NCBI GenBank assembly: GCA_963812915.1
Contig: CAWEXB010000005.1
Location: 1-64,000 of the forward strand
Direction: 5' to 3'
Origin: JACVRW01 sp963812915
Lineage (GTDB): Bacteria > Actinomycetota > Thermoleophilia > Solirubrobacterales > Thermoleophilaceae
DNA length: 64,000 nucleotides
Part shown: one piece after another, positions 1 to 9,605 of the stretch
Layout: each line of letters opens with the position of its first letter
How positions within the stretch are numbered: position 1 is the first letter of the stretch
The notes under the pieces: model-generated
Database searches by the model: none
Told to the model about the DNA's origin: nothing
Seen by the model: the letters and a program-made list of their open reading frames with translations, nothing else
Program-made: the position numbers and the translations under genes

Positions 1-61
1 TTCCGGGCCAAACGCCAGTCGTAGAGCCAAATCGCTAGGCCGGGGGAACGTCAGGGGGAAC

Positions 62-78
62 GAAAAACCGGTCGTTGC
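62..78 (+). repeat. 17-bp direct repeat, copy 1
   Basis: This 17-mer (centre ACCGGTCGTTGC) recurs with one mismatch at 4280-4296, in the same orientation. The two copies bracket the clp gene and the membrane-protein gene. No integrase lies beside either copy, so an attachment-site role is only a thought. Apart from it, positions 1-240 hold no gene or RNA that I recognise. Confidence 0.4.
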
Positions 79-240
79 CCGCGCGAGCACCGTGTGGCTC
101 GCATTGACCGGCGCTGACACGCCTTGACCCCAGCCGGGCTCCCGGAAGTCAGCGCGATCCGGTCGGACCTGGGCTGATCTGTTACTGGCAAGCCGATGAC
201 TCAGGCTCCGTGGCCCGACGGCACAGGTGCGGTCGGCTCG

Positions 241-2823
241 TCAGGCGCGGGCGCCGGTTTCCGACGCCTCTCCCGCCGCCTCCGCCTCGGGCACCGTCTC
301 CACGTTGAGCCGGCCGTCACGCAGGTCGACCCGCACGCGCTGGCCGGGCTCGATCTCGCCCGCGAGCAGCCGTTCCGAGAGCTCGTCCTCCAACAGCCGC
401 TGGATGGCTCTCCGCAGCGGGCGCGCCCCGTACTGTGGGTCGAAGCCGGCGTTCGCCAGGTACTGGACCGCCTCGTCCGACACCTCTAGCTCCACGCCCT
501 GGGCATGCATTCGCCGCGCGACCCGGTCGAGCAGCAGCCGCGTGATCTGCATGAGCTGATCTCGGTCAAGCGAGCGGAACACGATGATCTCGTCGATCCG
601 GTTGAGCAGCTCGGGCCTGAAGCTCTGCCGCAGCAGGTCCATCAGCTCGTCCTTCAGCTCCTCGAACGACTCGTTGCGCCGCGCGTGCGCCTGGATGCGG
701 TCGGCCCCCAGGTTCGAGGTCATGATCACGACCGTGTGCCGGAAGTCGACGGTGCGGCCCTGGCCGTCCGTGAGGCGTCCGTCATCGAGCAGCTGCAGGA
801 GGATGTTGAAGACGTCGGCATGCGCCTTCTCGATCTCGTCGAGCAGCAGCACCGAGTAGGGACGCCGGCGCACGGTCTCGGTGAGCTGACCGGCATCCTC
901 GTAGCCGACGTAGCCCGGCGGCGCGCCGACCAGGCGCGACACGGTGTGGCGCTCCTGGAACTCGCTCATGTCGAACCGGACCATCGCGTCCTCGTCGCCG
1001 AACAGCGTTTCGGCGAGCGCCCGTGCGAGCTCGGTCTTGCCGACGCCGGTTGGCCCGAGGAAGAGGAACGAGCCGACCGGCCGGTTCGGATCGCCGAGCC
1101 CGGCGCGCGCGCGCCGCACCGCGCGGGCGACCGCCTCGACGGCCTCGTCCTGCCCGACCACGCGCTCGTGGATCTGCGCCTCGAGGCCGAGCAGCCGCTC
1201 GCGCTCCTCCTGGGTCAGCTGTGAGACCGGGATTCCGGTCCGGCGCGACACGACCTCGGCGATGTCGTCGGCGAGCACCTCGGCGGCACGCTCGCGTCCG
1301 CCGGAGCGGCTCTCGTCCAGCTCCTCGCGTAGCTCCTCGATCTGCCCCTTCAGCGTGTTCGCCCGCTCGTAGTCCTCCGCCGCGACGGCCTGATCGCGCT
1401 CACGCTCGTGGCGCGCCATGTCCTCCTCGAGCGCGCGGCGGTCCGCCGGCTTGGTCTTCGCGCGGAGACGCACCCGCGCCGCGGCCTGGTCGATCAGGTC
1501 GATCGCCTTGTCCGGGAGGAAGCGGTCCGTGATGTAGCGGTCCGACAGCTCCGCCGCCGCCACCAGGGCCTCCGGGCTGATCCGGACGCGGTGGTACGCC
1601 TCGTAGCGGTCGCGCAGTCCGTTCAGGATCTCGATCGTCTCCTCGACCGACGGCTCGTCGATCAGCACGGGCTGGAAGCGGCGCTCGAGCGCGGCGTCCT
1701 TCTCGATGTTGCGCCGGTACTCGTCGACTGTCGTGGCGCCGATCACGCGAAGGTCGCCGCGTGCCAGCGCCGGCTTCAACATGTTGGAAGCGTCCATCGA
1801 GCCTTCGGCCGCCCCCGCTCCCACGACCGTGTGGAGCTCGTCGATGAACAGGATGAGGTCGTCGCCGTGGTCGGTCACCTCATCGATCACCGACTTGAGG
1901 CGGTCCTCGAACTCGCCGCGGTACTTCGTGCCCGCGACCATGCCGGCCAGGTCGAGGACCACCAGCCGCTTGCCCGCGAGCGTCTCAGGCACCTCATCGT
2001 TGACGATCCGCTGGGCGATGCCCTCCGCGATCGCCGTCTTTCCCACGCCGGGGTCGCCGATCAGCACAGGGTTGTTCTTCGTGCGCCGGGAGAGGATCTC
2101 GATCGTCTCTTCGATCTCGTCGGCGCGCCCGATCACCGGATCCAGCTTGCCCTGGCGGGCCGCTTCGGTGAGGTCGCGGCTGTACTCGTCGAGCGTCTTC
2201 GTCTGGCTGGCGCGCCTCCCGCCCTCGTCAGTTTGCGTGACGCCGCGGATCACGGCTCCGCGGAGCGCCGTGTGCGACAGGCCAAAGCGCGCCAGCAGAC
2301 GCCCGGCGTCCGACTCCGTGTCCCGCGCCAGCGCCAGCAGCACGTGCTCGGGTCCGAGATACGACGAGTTCAGCTCGCGCATCTCGTCGTACGCCCGGAG
2401 CAGCGCGGCCTTGGCCTCGGGCGAGAGCGACGGCGCCACGTCCGTCCGTCCCCCGCGCTCCGCCTCATCTTCGACCTGCGCCGCGATCGCGGCGGGATCA
2501 CCGTCGGCGTGGCGGACTATCTGCGCGACGAGGTCGTCCTGCATCGCCGCCCACAGCAGGTGCTCGGTGTCGAGATCGAGGGAGCCCCAGTCGAGCGCCA
2601 GCTGCGCCGCGCGCTGTAGAAGCTCGCGCGTCGCATCCGAGAAGAACTGCGTGATGTCGACCTGCTCGACTGGCCGGCGCGCGGGTGGCGCGGAGGTTCG
2701 CGTGCCGGTAGGGCTCGTGGCCCCCTCGATGCCGAATGGCCGGTCGAAGAACTCCGAGAAGAACTCGTCGAACAGGCTACCCCGGCGGCGGCGAAAGTCG
2801 CCGAAAGGATCGTTCGTCGCCAT
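241..2823 (-). CDS. ClpC/ClpB-like double AAA+ ATPase
   Basis: This 860-residue Hsp100-type unfoldase remodels or unfolds proteins using ATP in the cytoplasm. Residues 1-55 are a Phe/Arg-rich tail (FDEFFSEFFDRPFG) not usual in the family. A Clp N-domain (about 55-195) follows. AAA-1 has Walker A GDPGVGKT near 256-263 and Walker B ILFIDEL; a short middle segment near 475-510 is UVR-like (DYERANTLKGQIEEL), as in ClpC rather than the long ClpB coiled coil. AAA-2 has GPTGVGKTEL. I do not see the LGF/IGF loop that docks ClpP between the AAA-2 sensor region and FRPELLNRIDE, so a stand-alone chaperone role is possible. ATG start; a true clpB is present at 56-58.6 kb, so this is a second, divergent paralogue. 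Confidence 0.93.
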   Translation of the reverse strand: MATNDPFGDFRRRRGSLFDEFFSEFFDRPFGIEGATSPTGTRTSAPPARRPVEQVDITQFFSDATRELLQRAAQLALDWGSLDLDTEHLLWAAMQDDLVAQIVRHADGDPAAIAAQVEDEAERGGRTDVAPSLSPEAKAALLRAYDEMRELNSSYLGPEHVLLALARDTESDAGRLLARFGLSHTALRGAVIRGVTQTDEGGRRASQTKTLDEYSRDLTEAARQGKLDPVIGRADEIEETIEILSRRTKNNPVLIGDPGVGKTAIAEGIAQRIVNDEVPETLAGKRLVVLDLAGMVAGTKYRGEFEDRLKSVIDEVTDHGDDLILFIDELHTVVGAGAAEGSMDASNMLKPALARGDLRVIGATTVDEYRRNIEKDAALERRFQPVLIDEPSVEETIEILNGLRDRYEAYHRVRISPEALVAAAELSDRYITDRFLPDKAIDLIDQAAARVRLRAKTKPADRRALEEDMARHERERDQAVAAEDYERANTLKGQIEELREELDESRSGGRERAAEVLADDIAEVVSRRTGIPVSQLTQEERERLLGLEAQIHERVVGQDEAVEAVARAVRRARAGLGDPNRPVGSFLFLGPTGVGKTELARALAETLFGDEDAMVRFDMSEFQERHTVSRLVGAPPGYVGYEDAGQLTETVRRRPYSVLLLDEIEKAHADVFNILLQLLDDGRLTDGQGRTVDFRHTVVIMTSNLGADRIQAHARRNESFEELKDELMDLLRQSFRPELLNRIDEIIVFRSLDRDQLMQITRLLLDRVARRMHAQGVELEVSDEAVQYLANAGFDPQYGARPLRRAIQRLLEDELSERLLAGEIEPGQRVRVDLRDGRLNVETVPEAEAAGEASETGARA

Positions 2824-2875
2824 GTCAGACCTCCTGGCGCGCGCGTTTGGTGCCGTGAATCGGCCTATCCGTGCC

Positions 2876-4039
2876 CTACCCGGAACCTACGCCACGAAGT
2901 CCTTGTCTGTTGGACTCGCCGACCGCGGACTCGATGCTCCGGCTGTCGCGCTCGCTGGCTCGCTCGACGCGGTAGCCGTAAGCGGCCTCCCGCACGGCTT
3001 CGTCGCTCTCAAGGCCGGCGCCCAGCCCACCCGCGATCGTGGCGAGCGAGCTTGCCATCCAGGCCAGGGCCGCGTAGTCGCCGACGTCGGCGTCGTGACC
3101 GAGTGCCTCCCCCAGCACCCCGGCGTCTATTACCACTGCAGCCGCCCCGATGGTGAGCGCAAACAGCGCCGCATACAGCGACGCGGCTCCGAGTAGCAGC
3201 GTCAGCGTCGTAGCCGCGTTGAAAAGGACTGTCTGCTGACGGCTCCCTCGCCCCTGCCGCGTCTCCCACAGGCGGTGCGAGACGATCAGCCAGAGGACGG
3301 TCGCGCCGACCGACAGCACGGTGAGGACAAGCAGGCGAAGCCAATTCAGGGCATCCGCCAGCACCCAAAGGTCCGCGGTAACGAGCGCGAAGACGACCGC
3401 CGCTGCGGCGGCCGCCAGCGCCCGCGAGAGTCGAACGATCAGGCGCCAGGGCCTGTTGGCGCGGACCATGCCGGCCAAGAGCCGCACGTTCCCGCGCACC
3501 ACCGCAGCGACGAAGCGGAGATCGACGTCGTCGTCCGGCGGTTCGACCGCGCGGATCGGTGCCGCCAAAGAGGCGATCCGATGGCTGACCCGCGCGCGTC
3601 GCCTCGGGCCACGCTCGCCGAGCTCGAGGCTCTCGCCGACCAGTCCGTCGACGAGCCGGATGACCGCGTCGCGCGCGCGACGGCGAGTCTGTACCGCCCC
3701 GAGCGCGGGCAGCGAGATCAGTGCCACCCCATGCGTGGCACTGGCGTCCGCGACGACAGGACGTGTTCCGATGCGCAACGGAGCGTCAGTGATGCAGACG
3801 GCCATATCCCAGCCGTCGCGGAGCAAGCGCGCACGCGCGAGGTCGATGGCCTCGACACCGTGACCCATGTCCGCCACCGCGGGGTCGGTCCGGACTGGGA
3901 CGCGCCACGAGACCGCGTCGGTCACGCGGTCCGCGAGCAGCCCGGGCAGGTCTTCAGCCAGCGCTTCGGCGACCTCCGTAGGCCGCCCCGGAGCCGCCAG
4001 GAGGCCCAACACCAGCTCGTCGCGATCAGACAACCCCAC
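2876..4039 (-). CDS. conserved membrane protein, function unknown
   Basis: A 387-residue protein with a GTG start, 52 bp upstream of the clp gene on the same strand, so the two may be co-transcribed. The first 190 residues are soluble and contain no motif that I recognise. The C-terminal half has about four hydrophobic segments: near 210-230 (LAAAAAAVVFALVTADLWVL), 240-257, 275-305 and 325-345. The tail is charged and Ser/Arg-rich. I cannot assign a function; its place beside an AAA+ chaperone may only be positional. Confidence 0.72.
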   Translation of the reverse strand: MGLSDRDELVLGLLAAPGRPTEVAEALAEDLPGLLADRVTDAVSWRVPVRTDPAVADMGHGVEAIDLARARLLRDGWDMAVCITDAPLRIGTRPVVADASATHGVALISLPALGAVQTRRRARDAVIRLVDGLVGESLELGERGPRRRARVSHRIASLAAPIRAVEPPDDDVDLRFVAAVVRGNVRLLAGMVRANRPWRLIVRLSRALAAAAAAVVFALVTADLWVLADALNWLRLLVLTVLSVGATVLWLIVSHRLWETRQGRGSRQQTVLFNAATTLTLLLGAASLYAALFALTIGAAAVVIDAGVLGEALGHDADVGDYAALAWMASSLATIAGGLGAGLESDEAVREAAYGYRVERASERDSRSIESAVGESNRQGLRGVGSG

Positions 4040-4452
4040 GGTCCGCGACGTTACCTGTCCTGTGCCCTACCACCGATGCTGCGACCAAAAGCGCGGTCGG
4101 TGACAACCGGGTGACAACAAGCGAAGTATCCAGCCGGTCCGTCTCGTCCACGCCGGCCCGCGCGGATCGATGCGCCGCGGCACGAACTGAAACGGAAACC
4201 CACGCCACCCCTGCCCTCGCGGGTCAGCGCAGGTCAGCACAGCCCTGGACGCCCGCCCCGCCAAGCCGGGGCGGCGCGGGAATAACCGGTCGTTGCGCGG
4301 CCCATGCGGCGGCTCCGGGTGTCCCGCTGGACTCCCGCGAGAGCAGTAGGGTCCTCTGGCCTCTCGTCGTGGGGAGCGGAGTGCCGGTTCCCGGGAAATG
4401 CGGGCGTCTGAGTCGGCCCCCGTGGCGCGGCCGGAGACTTCCGAGATGGACG
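4040..4452. other. intergenic, no gene seen
   Basis: I see no coding frame with conserved residues here. The stretch contains the second copy of the 17-bp repeat (4280-4296), a short GC hairpin at about 4255-4273 (CGCCCCG / CGGGGCG), and at its right edge the GACG target-site copy (4449-4452) of the neighbouring insertion sequence. Confidence 0.5.
4280..4296 (+). repeat. 17-bp direct repeat, copy 2
   Basis: Second copy of the 17-mer at 62-78, 16 of 17 bases identical, same orientation. Confidence 0.4.
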
Positions 4453-4470
4453 GAGGCTGTCGCTCAAACG
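4453..4470 (+). repeat. IS1182 left terminal inverted repeat
   Basis: Reads GAGGCTGTCGCTCAAACG and is complementary to 7500-7517 with one mismatch. It is preceded by the GACG target copy. Confidence 0.82.
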
Positions 4471-5309
4471 CCTGGACTATGGCTCGGGCGGTGGGCGGTC
4501 AGTGTGTGGTCAGGAGCGTGCCCACGGTGGGTGGCGGTGTGAACTGTGGTCGGGCCCGGTTCAGGCTCCGACTGCGGCGGGGCGGTGGCGGTGAATCTTG
4601 GCGTGGTTGTGGGTCATCATCAGTAATCGCCACTCGGTGCGCACCTTGACTCTGCCTCGCCTGTGGAAGCGGTGGACGCCGCTGTTGTGTTTGGTGTCGC
4701 CGAACAGCGGCTCGACCGTCTGTTTGCTTTTTCGGATGAGAGCCGCCGGCCCAGCTCTGTGGCCAGCACGGACCGCATCCATGAGTAGCGCCCGCCCGTC
4801 CAGCCCGGTCTGGGGGTGCCGCGGCTGCCTTTGTCGGGCGGGGATCGAGCACCGGGATGCGCTTGTTGGCGGTCACCTCGTCCATGTGCTGTTCGTTCCA
4901 GTAGCCGGCGTCGGCGGCGACCGCCTCCGGCGGCTGCTCGACGGCCGCCCGCTCCAGCTCCTCGAGGGTGGCCGTGACCATCGGGTCGAGCTGCGAGAAG
5001 TCGGTCGAGTTGTTGGTGATCTCCGCGGCGAGCACGATCTGCTGCTCGTTGACGGCCGCCTGCGCGTTGTAGCCCTGCACGAACCCGAACCCGACCGGAA
5101 TCGAGCGCGAGTCGGGATCGGTCACGTTGACCTTCCCGGCCGGCAGCTCGGGCGGCCGATGCCGATTCGGCCGGCCGGCCACGCGGCGACCCAGCCGGTC
5201 GCGCGCGGTGCGCTCGGTAGTGCTCGTAGGCCTCGTTGGCGCGGCGCTCGGTGTCAAGTGTCGGCCTCCAGCCGCTCCGCTGCCAGAAGCAGCCGCTCGT
5301 GCCGGAGGG

Positions 5310-6670
5310 TGTCCGACTTTCTGTGTGTGAGGCCGAGGCGACTGGGTTTATGTGTCAGTCGGGCAGTCGGTCTCCGAAGTGGATCTTGAGGGCTGTGAGT
5401 GCGGGTGTCCAGGAACGGGCGGACCTCCATTTCGTTTCGGCTCGTTCGATGGCGAGGTAGATGAGCTTGGTGGCGGCCTGTTCGTCGGGGAAGTGGCCGC
5501 GGGTCTTGATCGCCTTGCGGATCTGGCGGTGCATGGCCTCGATCGTGTTGGTCGTGTAGACGACGCGACGAAGCTCGTCGGGCAGCGCGAGGAACGGTGT
5601 GATGTGCTCCCAGTCGCGCCGCCAGGCTTGGGCGATCATCGGGTAGCGCTGGCCCCAGGTCTGGTCGAAGCGCTCGAGCTCGTCTCGAGCGCTGCGTCGG
5701 CGTTGGGGGCGCCGTAGATCGGCTTGAGGTCGGCCGCGACCTTGCGCTTGTCCTTGTAAGGCACGTAGCGCAGCGAGCCCCTGATCTGGTGGACGATGCA
5801 GGTCTGCACCCATGTCTGCGGGAAGACGGCCTCGATCGCTTCGGGGAAGCCTGCCAGGCCGTCGACGCAGGCGATCAGGACATCTCGGACGCCGCGGCGG
5901 TGGAGGTCGTTGAGGACGGCGAGCCAGAACTTGGCTCCTTCGTTGTCTTGCCACCAGATGCCGAGCGCCTCGCGGTCGCCCTCGACGGTGACCCCGACGG
6001 CGAGATAGCAGGCGCGGGTGCGGACCGAGCGGTCCTCGCGGACCTTGACCATCATCGCGTCGAAGTAGACGATCGGGTAGACCGCCTCCAACGGCCTGGT
6101 CCGCCACGCCTGGACGTCCTCGAGCACGGCGTCGGTGACGCGGCTGATCGTGTCGCGGCCGATCTCTGTGCCGTAGAGGCCGGACAGGTGCTGGGCGATA
6201 TCCCGCACCGACATGCCGCCCGCGTAGAGGTCCAAGACGCGCTCGTCGAGGCCGGCCAGGCGGGTCTGGCGCTTGCGGACCAGCCGGGGCTCGAAGCTGC
6301 CGGCGCGGTCGCGCGGGGTGCGGATCCCGACCGGGCCGAGCTCGGTCTGCAGCGTCTTCGGCGTAGCGCCGTTGCGAACATTGCCGGCGCCGCCGGGCGG
6401 CGCCTGCCCGGGCGGATAGCCCAGATGCTCAGACAGCTCGGCCCCCAGGGCGGTCTCGATCACTCGCCCGGCCAACTGCGTCAACAGGCCGCCCGGGCCG
6501 GTGATCTGCTCCGGGTCCAGGCCCTCCAGGGCGTCCTCGAGCTCCTCTCGCGGCAACAGGCCCGCGAGGCGATCGACGACCTCCTCAGGAGCTCCGTCCA
6601 GGGCCCCGCCGCTCGAGCGCTCGGGACGAATGGGCTGCTTGCTGGTGTGGGTCACAGGGTTTCCTCTCCC
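5310..6670 (-). mobile_element. IS256-family element inside the IS1182 copy
   Basis: Positions 5310-6670 replace a short part of the IS1182 transposase between its KRQLEQHRW and HERLLLAAERL segments. The 3' end of the element probably begins at the GGGTGTCCGACTTTCTGTG stretch near 5313. I could not find the matching inverted repeat at the other end: IS1182 coding sequence runs to within about 20 bp of the transposase start. The 5' terminus is therefore probably lost, and both limits are approximate. Confidence 0.65.
5355..6655 (-). pseudogene. IS256-family (mutator-type) transposase, frameshifted
   Basis: About 433 residues if the frame is restored, the normal length for the family. Catalytic positions are visible: first Asp in VYFDAMMVKV, second in VLIACVDGLAGFPEAI, and Glu in TTNTIEAMHRQIRKAI. 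The start ATG at 6655 has a GAGAGGAAA upstream. The frame breaks near 5690 between IYGAPNADAAL and DELERFDQTWGQRYP; two extra bases (or one missing) at the CTCGAGACGAG site explain it. With no intact 5' inverted repeat and a broken frame the element should be immobile. Confidence 0.85.
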
Positions 6671-7499
6671 GGCCAGCGGTGCTGCTCGAGCTGGCGCTTG
6701 CCCTCCCGCAACCAGCCCTCCCGCCCCTGTGTGTGCGCGCCACGATCCGCTCCGCGTCGAGCTCGAGCGGCAACCTCCTCGCCCGCCTCGGCCTCGGGAT
6801 CCTCGCCCAGTTCCTTAGCGTCGGGGTCAGCGTCGCGCAGCCGCTTCCTGGCCTGGCCGAAGAACTCCCGTCGGCCCTCCGGCGTGCGCAGCTGCTTGGG
6901 CAGCTCATCACCGCGCGGGCTCGCCGTAGAGCTCGTCCTCGGCCACGTCGGTCGCCCTCGCCTCGGCCACGACCTCGCTGGCGATCCGGTCGAACACATG
7001 GTTGACCTCCGGGCTGGCGTTGCCAGCGATCCGCGTGCCGTCGATCGACACCACCCCAGGCTTGACCAGCCCCGCCCGCTCACAGAGCTTGAGCACCTCG
7101 CCGAACAGGTCCCCCAACGCCCGCTCGTGCCGGCAGATGAACCGCGCGATCGTCGCGTGATCTGGCAATCAGGTTGCCGGTGATCACCCGCTAGGCCACG
7201 TCCTGGCGACAGTGACGCTCGATCACACGCGAGGAGCGCTGCCTGGTCGCGAACGCGTACAACACAAGCCCCACCATCAGCGACGGCTCATACGCCGCCC
7301 GGCCATGACCGTCGGCCCGATAGGCCGAATACAACGCCGACAGATCCAGCTCCGCCACGGCGTCGATCACAAACCACGCCAGACGATCCACCGGCAGCCA
7401 CTCCCGCACATCCGGCGGCAACAAAAACCCCTGCTCACGGCAACCTTCGATGAAGCTCTGCGCCACGCCGGAATACTCCTGACCCGGCCGGACAGACCC

Positions 7500-7517
7500 C
7501 GTTTGTGCGACAGCCTC
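7500..7517 (-). repeat. IS1182 right terminal inverted repeat
   Basis: Complement of 4453-4470 with one mismatch; followed by the second GACG target copy at 7518-7521. Confidence 0.82.
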
Positions 7518-7521
7518 GACG

Positions 7522-8135
7522 AGACGGAGGCGTCGCCCTTCATCCAGGCCCGTTCCTGCATTTCCTCAGATAGGCGAGCGTGTCACTGATGCCGATTGCA
7601 GCTCCCGCGAGTCATGCCGCGCCGTCGCAAGGGCGGCCCTTCGTGAGGGGGTGCTGGCACCTGTCCGGCGGGCGGCCTGCGCGATGATGGCCGGGCCGAG
7701 GGCGGGCGCGGGTTCCCCGCCTGGCGGCGCGGGCATGCCCGGGCGCCGACGCGTAAGCGGCACCCCGACTCAACGCGCCGCCCACGACCAAAGCGCTGTG
7801 CCCCACGATCACCACTGTTCCGCCTAACACCAGAACCTCTCGAGCCACCGACTCCCTGACCCCGCCGCCCCTCCGCCGCCACTCCCACTACCTCTTCCCC
7901 GCCTCGCCCGATCCCTTATTCACTCGTTTCGGGCCCGGTTGCAGCGTCGTCGTGGCCCTGCATGACATCTGCGCGTGTCAGCGCGCGCGGGGATGGCGGT
8001 GAGGCTCGGGAGCGCGCCGTGCGGTCGGGCCCCGCGCTCGGCGGGCTTCCAGATGCTAGGCCAAGCGATCCACCCACTCGGTCAACTCCCAGACGGCCCG
8101 AGATGGGAGCCCCGCGCGGCTGGGTCAACACCAGC
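7522..8135. other. intergenic, no gene seen
   Basis: About 600 bp with no frame that looks coding on either strand. A short minus-strand frame at 7612-7848 opens with a hydrophobic run (MAREVLVLGGTVVIVGHSAL) but lacks a clear ribosome site and then turns into Arg/Pro-rich sequence, so I do not call it. Confidence 0.45.
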
Positions 8136-8165
8136 GGCCGCCCGGGAGTGGAGCCCCGGGCGGCC
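8136..8165 (-). terminator. GC-rich hairpin downstream of the CHRD gene
   Basis: Perfect 11-bp stem, GGCCGCCCGGG (8136-8146) with CCCGGGCGGCC (8155-8165), and an 8-base loop. It lies 20 bp past the stop of the CHRD gene. There is no T-tract on the minus strand, which is common for high-GC terminators. Confidence 0.6.
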
Positions 8166-8185
8166 GGTTTCGTTCTGGTGCAGGG

Positions 8186-8725
8186 TCAGTCTTGGTGCCC
8201 GCCGTGGCGACCGATCTGCTGCCGGATCTCGCCACCGGGGAAGGCCACGCTATGGACGTTCACGTAGGTCACTCCGGCGCGGATCGCCTGGACGAACTCC
8301 TCGAACTCGCCGGCGGCGATGCCCTGCCCGGCCGATCCGGTCCCCACGTCATCCCGTTCGATCACGCCCTCCACCGTGCCGCCGGCGGCCGGGCATTCCG
8401 GGGTGGTCGCGCGCGGCGAGGGATTCGCCGCCGAGTCGCACAGCCAGGCGACGATCGGCCCGTTGTTCGTGCGCTTCTCGAAGTGGATGTGCGCCTGCCG
8501 GACGTCCGTCGGGATCGCCTCGAACGACAGCGTGTAGCGAATCGTCTCGTCGCCGGAGTCGACGCGCGCGCGGAACTCGCCCACCCCCGGCGTCGAGACC
8601 GCCATGTTCTCCTCGTAGCCGTTGAGCGTCTCCTTGATGTCGCCGCCATCGGTGCCCGCCACCGCTACGGCCCCTGCTCCCACTACCGCACTCGTCGCCA
8701 CGAGCAGCCCGAGCGTTTTCCTCAT
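8186..8725 (-). CDS. secreted CHRD-domain protein
   Basis: A 179-residue protein with a Sec-type signal peptide (MRKTLGLLVATSAVVGAGAV, then AVAGT) and one CHRD domain. The domain shows paired histidine motifs, QAHIHFEKR near residue 90 and YVNVHSVAFPGGEIRQQIG near the C-terminus, as in CHRD proteins of the chordin type. Two cysteines (WLCDSA and PECPAA) could form a disulfide. The ATG at 8725 was chosen over longer frames because AGGAGGAGG lies 8 bases upstream and the signal peptide begins there. Function of bacterial CHRD proteins is unknown; it probably acts outside the membrane. Confidence 0.85.
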   Translation of the reverse strand: MRKTLGLLVATSAVVGAGAVAVAGTDGGDIKETLNGYEENMAVSTPGVGEFRARVDSGDETIRYTLSFEAIPTDVRQAHIHFEKRTNNGPIVAWLCDSAANPSPRATTPECPAAGGTVEGVIERDDVGTGSAGQGIAAGEFEEFVQAIRAGVTYVNVHSVAFPGGEIRQQIGRHGGHQD

Positions 8726-8902
8726 GGTGCGACCTCCTCCTGTCGAGCGATTGTCGGACCGTGATACGCGCGTGAGCGCGCGGGGGTTCAGCGCGGGTAC
8801 TTGCGTTCTCGTCGTTCTCGGTCTTCTCGCCGCGGGCGACGATGGCCGCGTAGGAGGCCCGTCCGCGGGAGCAGCGCCGCTGGCGCTGATTGCCCTAAGC
8901 AA

Positions 8903-9358
8903 CTATCCGCCGCTCGCGTCCCCCGACCGCTGCTCGGCGGTGCGCTTGAGGTTCTCCAGCCATGCGCGAAGCGACCCGTCGAGCGCCCCCTGCAGGGTCT
9001 CGACTTGAGCCTCGACCGGTTCGCCCTCCCACGACTCTGCGGTTCGGACGAGTACGCCGTCGCCTTGGGGTTCGAGCGTCCAGACGTGGACGGCGACTAT
9101 GCCCTGAGCCGGGCCGCCCCAGACGATCCGGCGGGGAGCATGTACCTCTTCGACCGTCGAGGTGATCTCCAAGCCAGCGGTCTGCCAGCGAAAGACAGAC
9201 CCAACCTCAAGATGGCCCTCGGACTCCGCGCCGTCGACGTCCGGCTGCCAGGAGGGCCAATCGTCGACATTTGTCTGAATCTCCCAGATCGTCTCAATCG
9301 GTGCCCGGATCACGATCTCGTCCCGGGTGATGACGGGCGCATCCTCGTTGATATCCAT
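8903..9358 (-). CDS. SRPBCC-family (polyketide-cyclase-like) protein
   Basis: A 151-residue cytoplasmic protein with the START/Bet v1-like fold signature: VITRDEIVIRAPIETIWEI at the N-terminus, DDWPSWQPDV, a middle strand FRWQTAGLEITSTVEEV, and a C-terminal helix LQGALDGSLRAWLENLKR. Members bind a hydrophobic ligand in a deep cavity; the ligand is not predictable. The ATG at 9358 is preceded by GAGGAGAAGG at the right distance, better than the longer start at 9388. Confidence 0.85.
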   Translation of the reverse strand: MDINEDAPVITRDEIVIRAPIETIWEIQTNVDDWPSWQPDVDGAESEGHLEVGSVFRWQTAGLEITSTVEEVHAPRRIVWGGPAQGIVAVHVWTLEPQGDGVLVRTAESWEGEPVEAQVETLQGALDGSLRAWLENLKRTAEQRSGDASGG

Positions 9359-9605
9359 GCCTTCTCCTCGGCCGCGTTTCGCGACCATGTGTACCGCTTT
9401 CCGTGCGATGGAGCCGTCGGTGTTCGCGTGCCGCTCGCGCGGTTGCGGAAGCGCCTTAGGCGTCGCGCAAGGCCCCTGCCAATCGTAGTTCTGTCGAAGA
9501 ATCGGTCGGCGGCAGCCAGCCGAACGACAAGCGTCCCGGAGTTGTCAATGAGCGGGCGTTCCTCGACCTCCCCGGCGGATGATCACTGGTTCCGGCTGGC
9601 GACCT

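Larger units (their letters stand above)
4561..7466 (-). pseudogene. IS1182-family transposase, broken
   Basis: DDE transposase in pieces. The N-terminus is at 7191-7466 (MAQSFIEGCREQGFLLPPDV, then YEPSLMVGLVLYAFATRQRS). A shift near 7190 leads to 6908-7168 (HATIARFICRHERALG, VSIDGTRIAGNAS). Another shift leads to 6652-6905, ending in WLREGKRQLEQHRW. The reading is then interrupted by the IS256-type element and resumes below 5310 (HERLLLAAERLEAD, then VNVTDPDSRSIPVG and AADAGYWNE). A last shift near 4785 leads to the C-terminus at 4561-4782 (VEPLFGDTKHNSGVHRFHRR, WRLLMMTHN). At least four frame breaks plus the insertion make it non-functional. Confidence 0.85.
4453..7517 (-). mobile_element. 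IS1182-family insertion sequence, interrupted
   Basis: The ends are 18-bp inverted repeats at 4453-4470 and 7500-7517 (17 of 18 match), flanked directly by GACG on both sides (4449-4452 and 7518-7521), which reads as a 4-bp target duplication. The total is 3.07 kb; removing the internal IS256-type insertion (about 5.31-6.66 kb) leaves about 1.7 kb, the usual size of an IS1182-family element. The transposase is on the minus strand, entering at 7466 and ending at 4561. Confidence 0.85.

Noticed and set aside
7612..7848. possible small membrane peptide
   Set aside because: Only the first 25 codons are hydrophobic; no ribosome site and the rest is Arg/Pro-rich.
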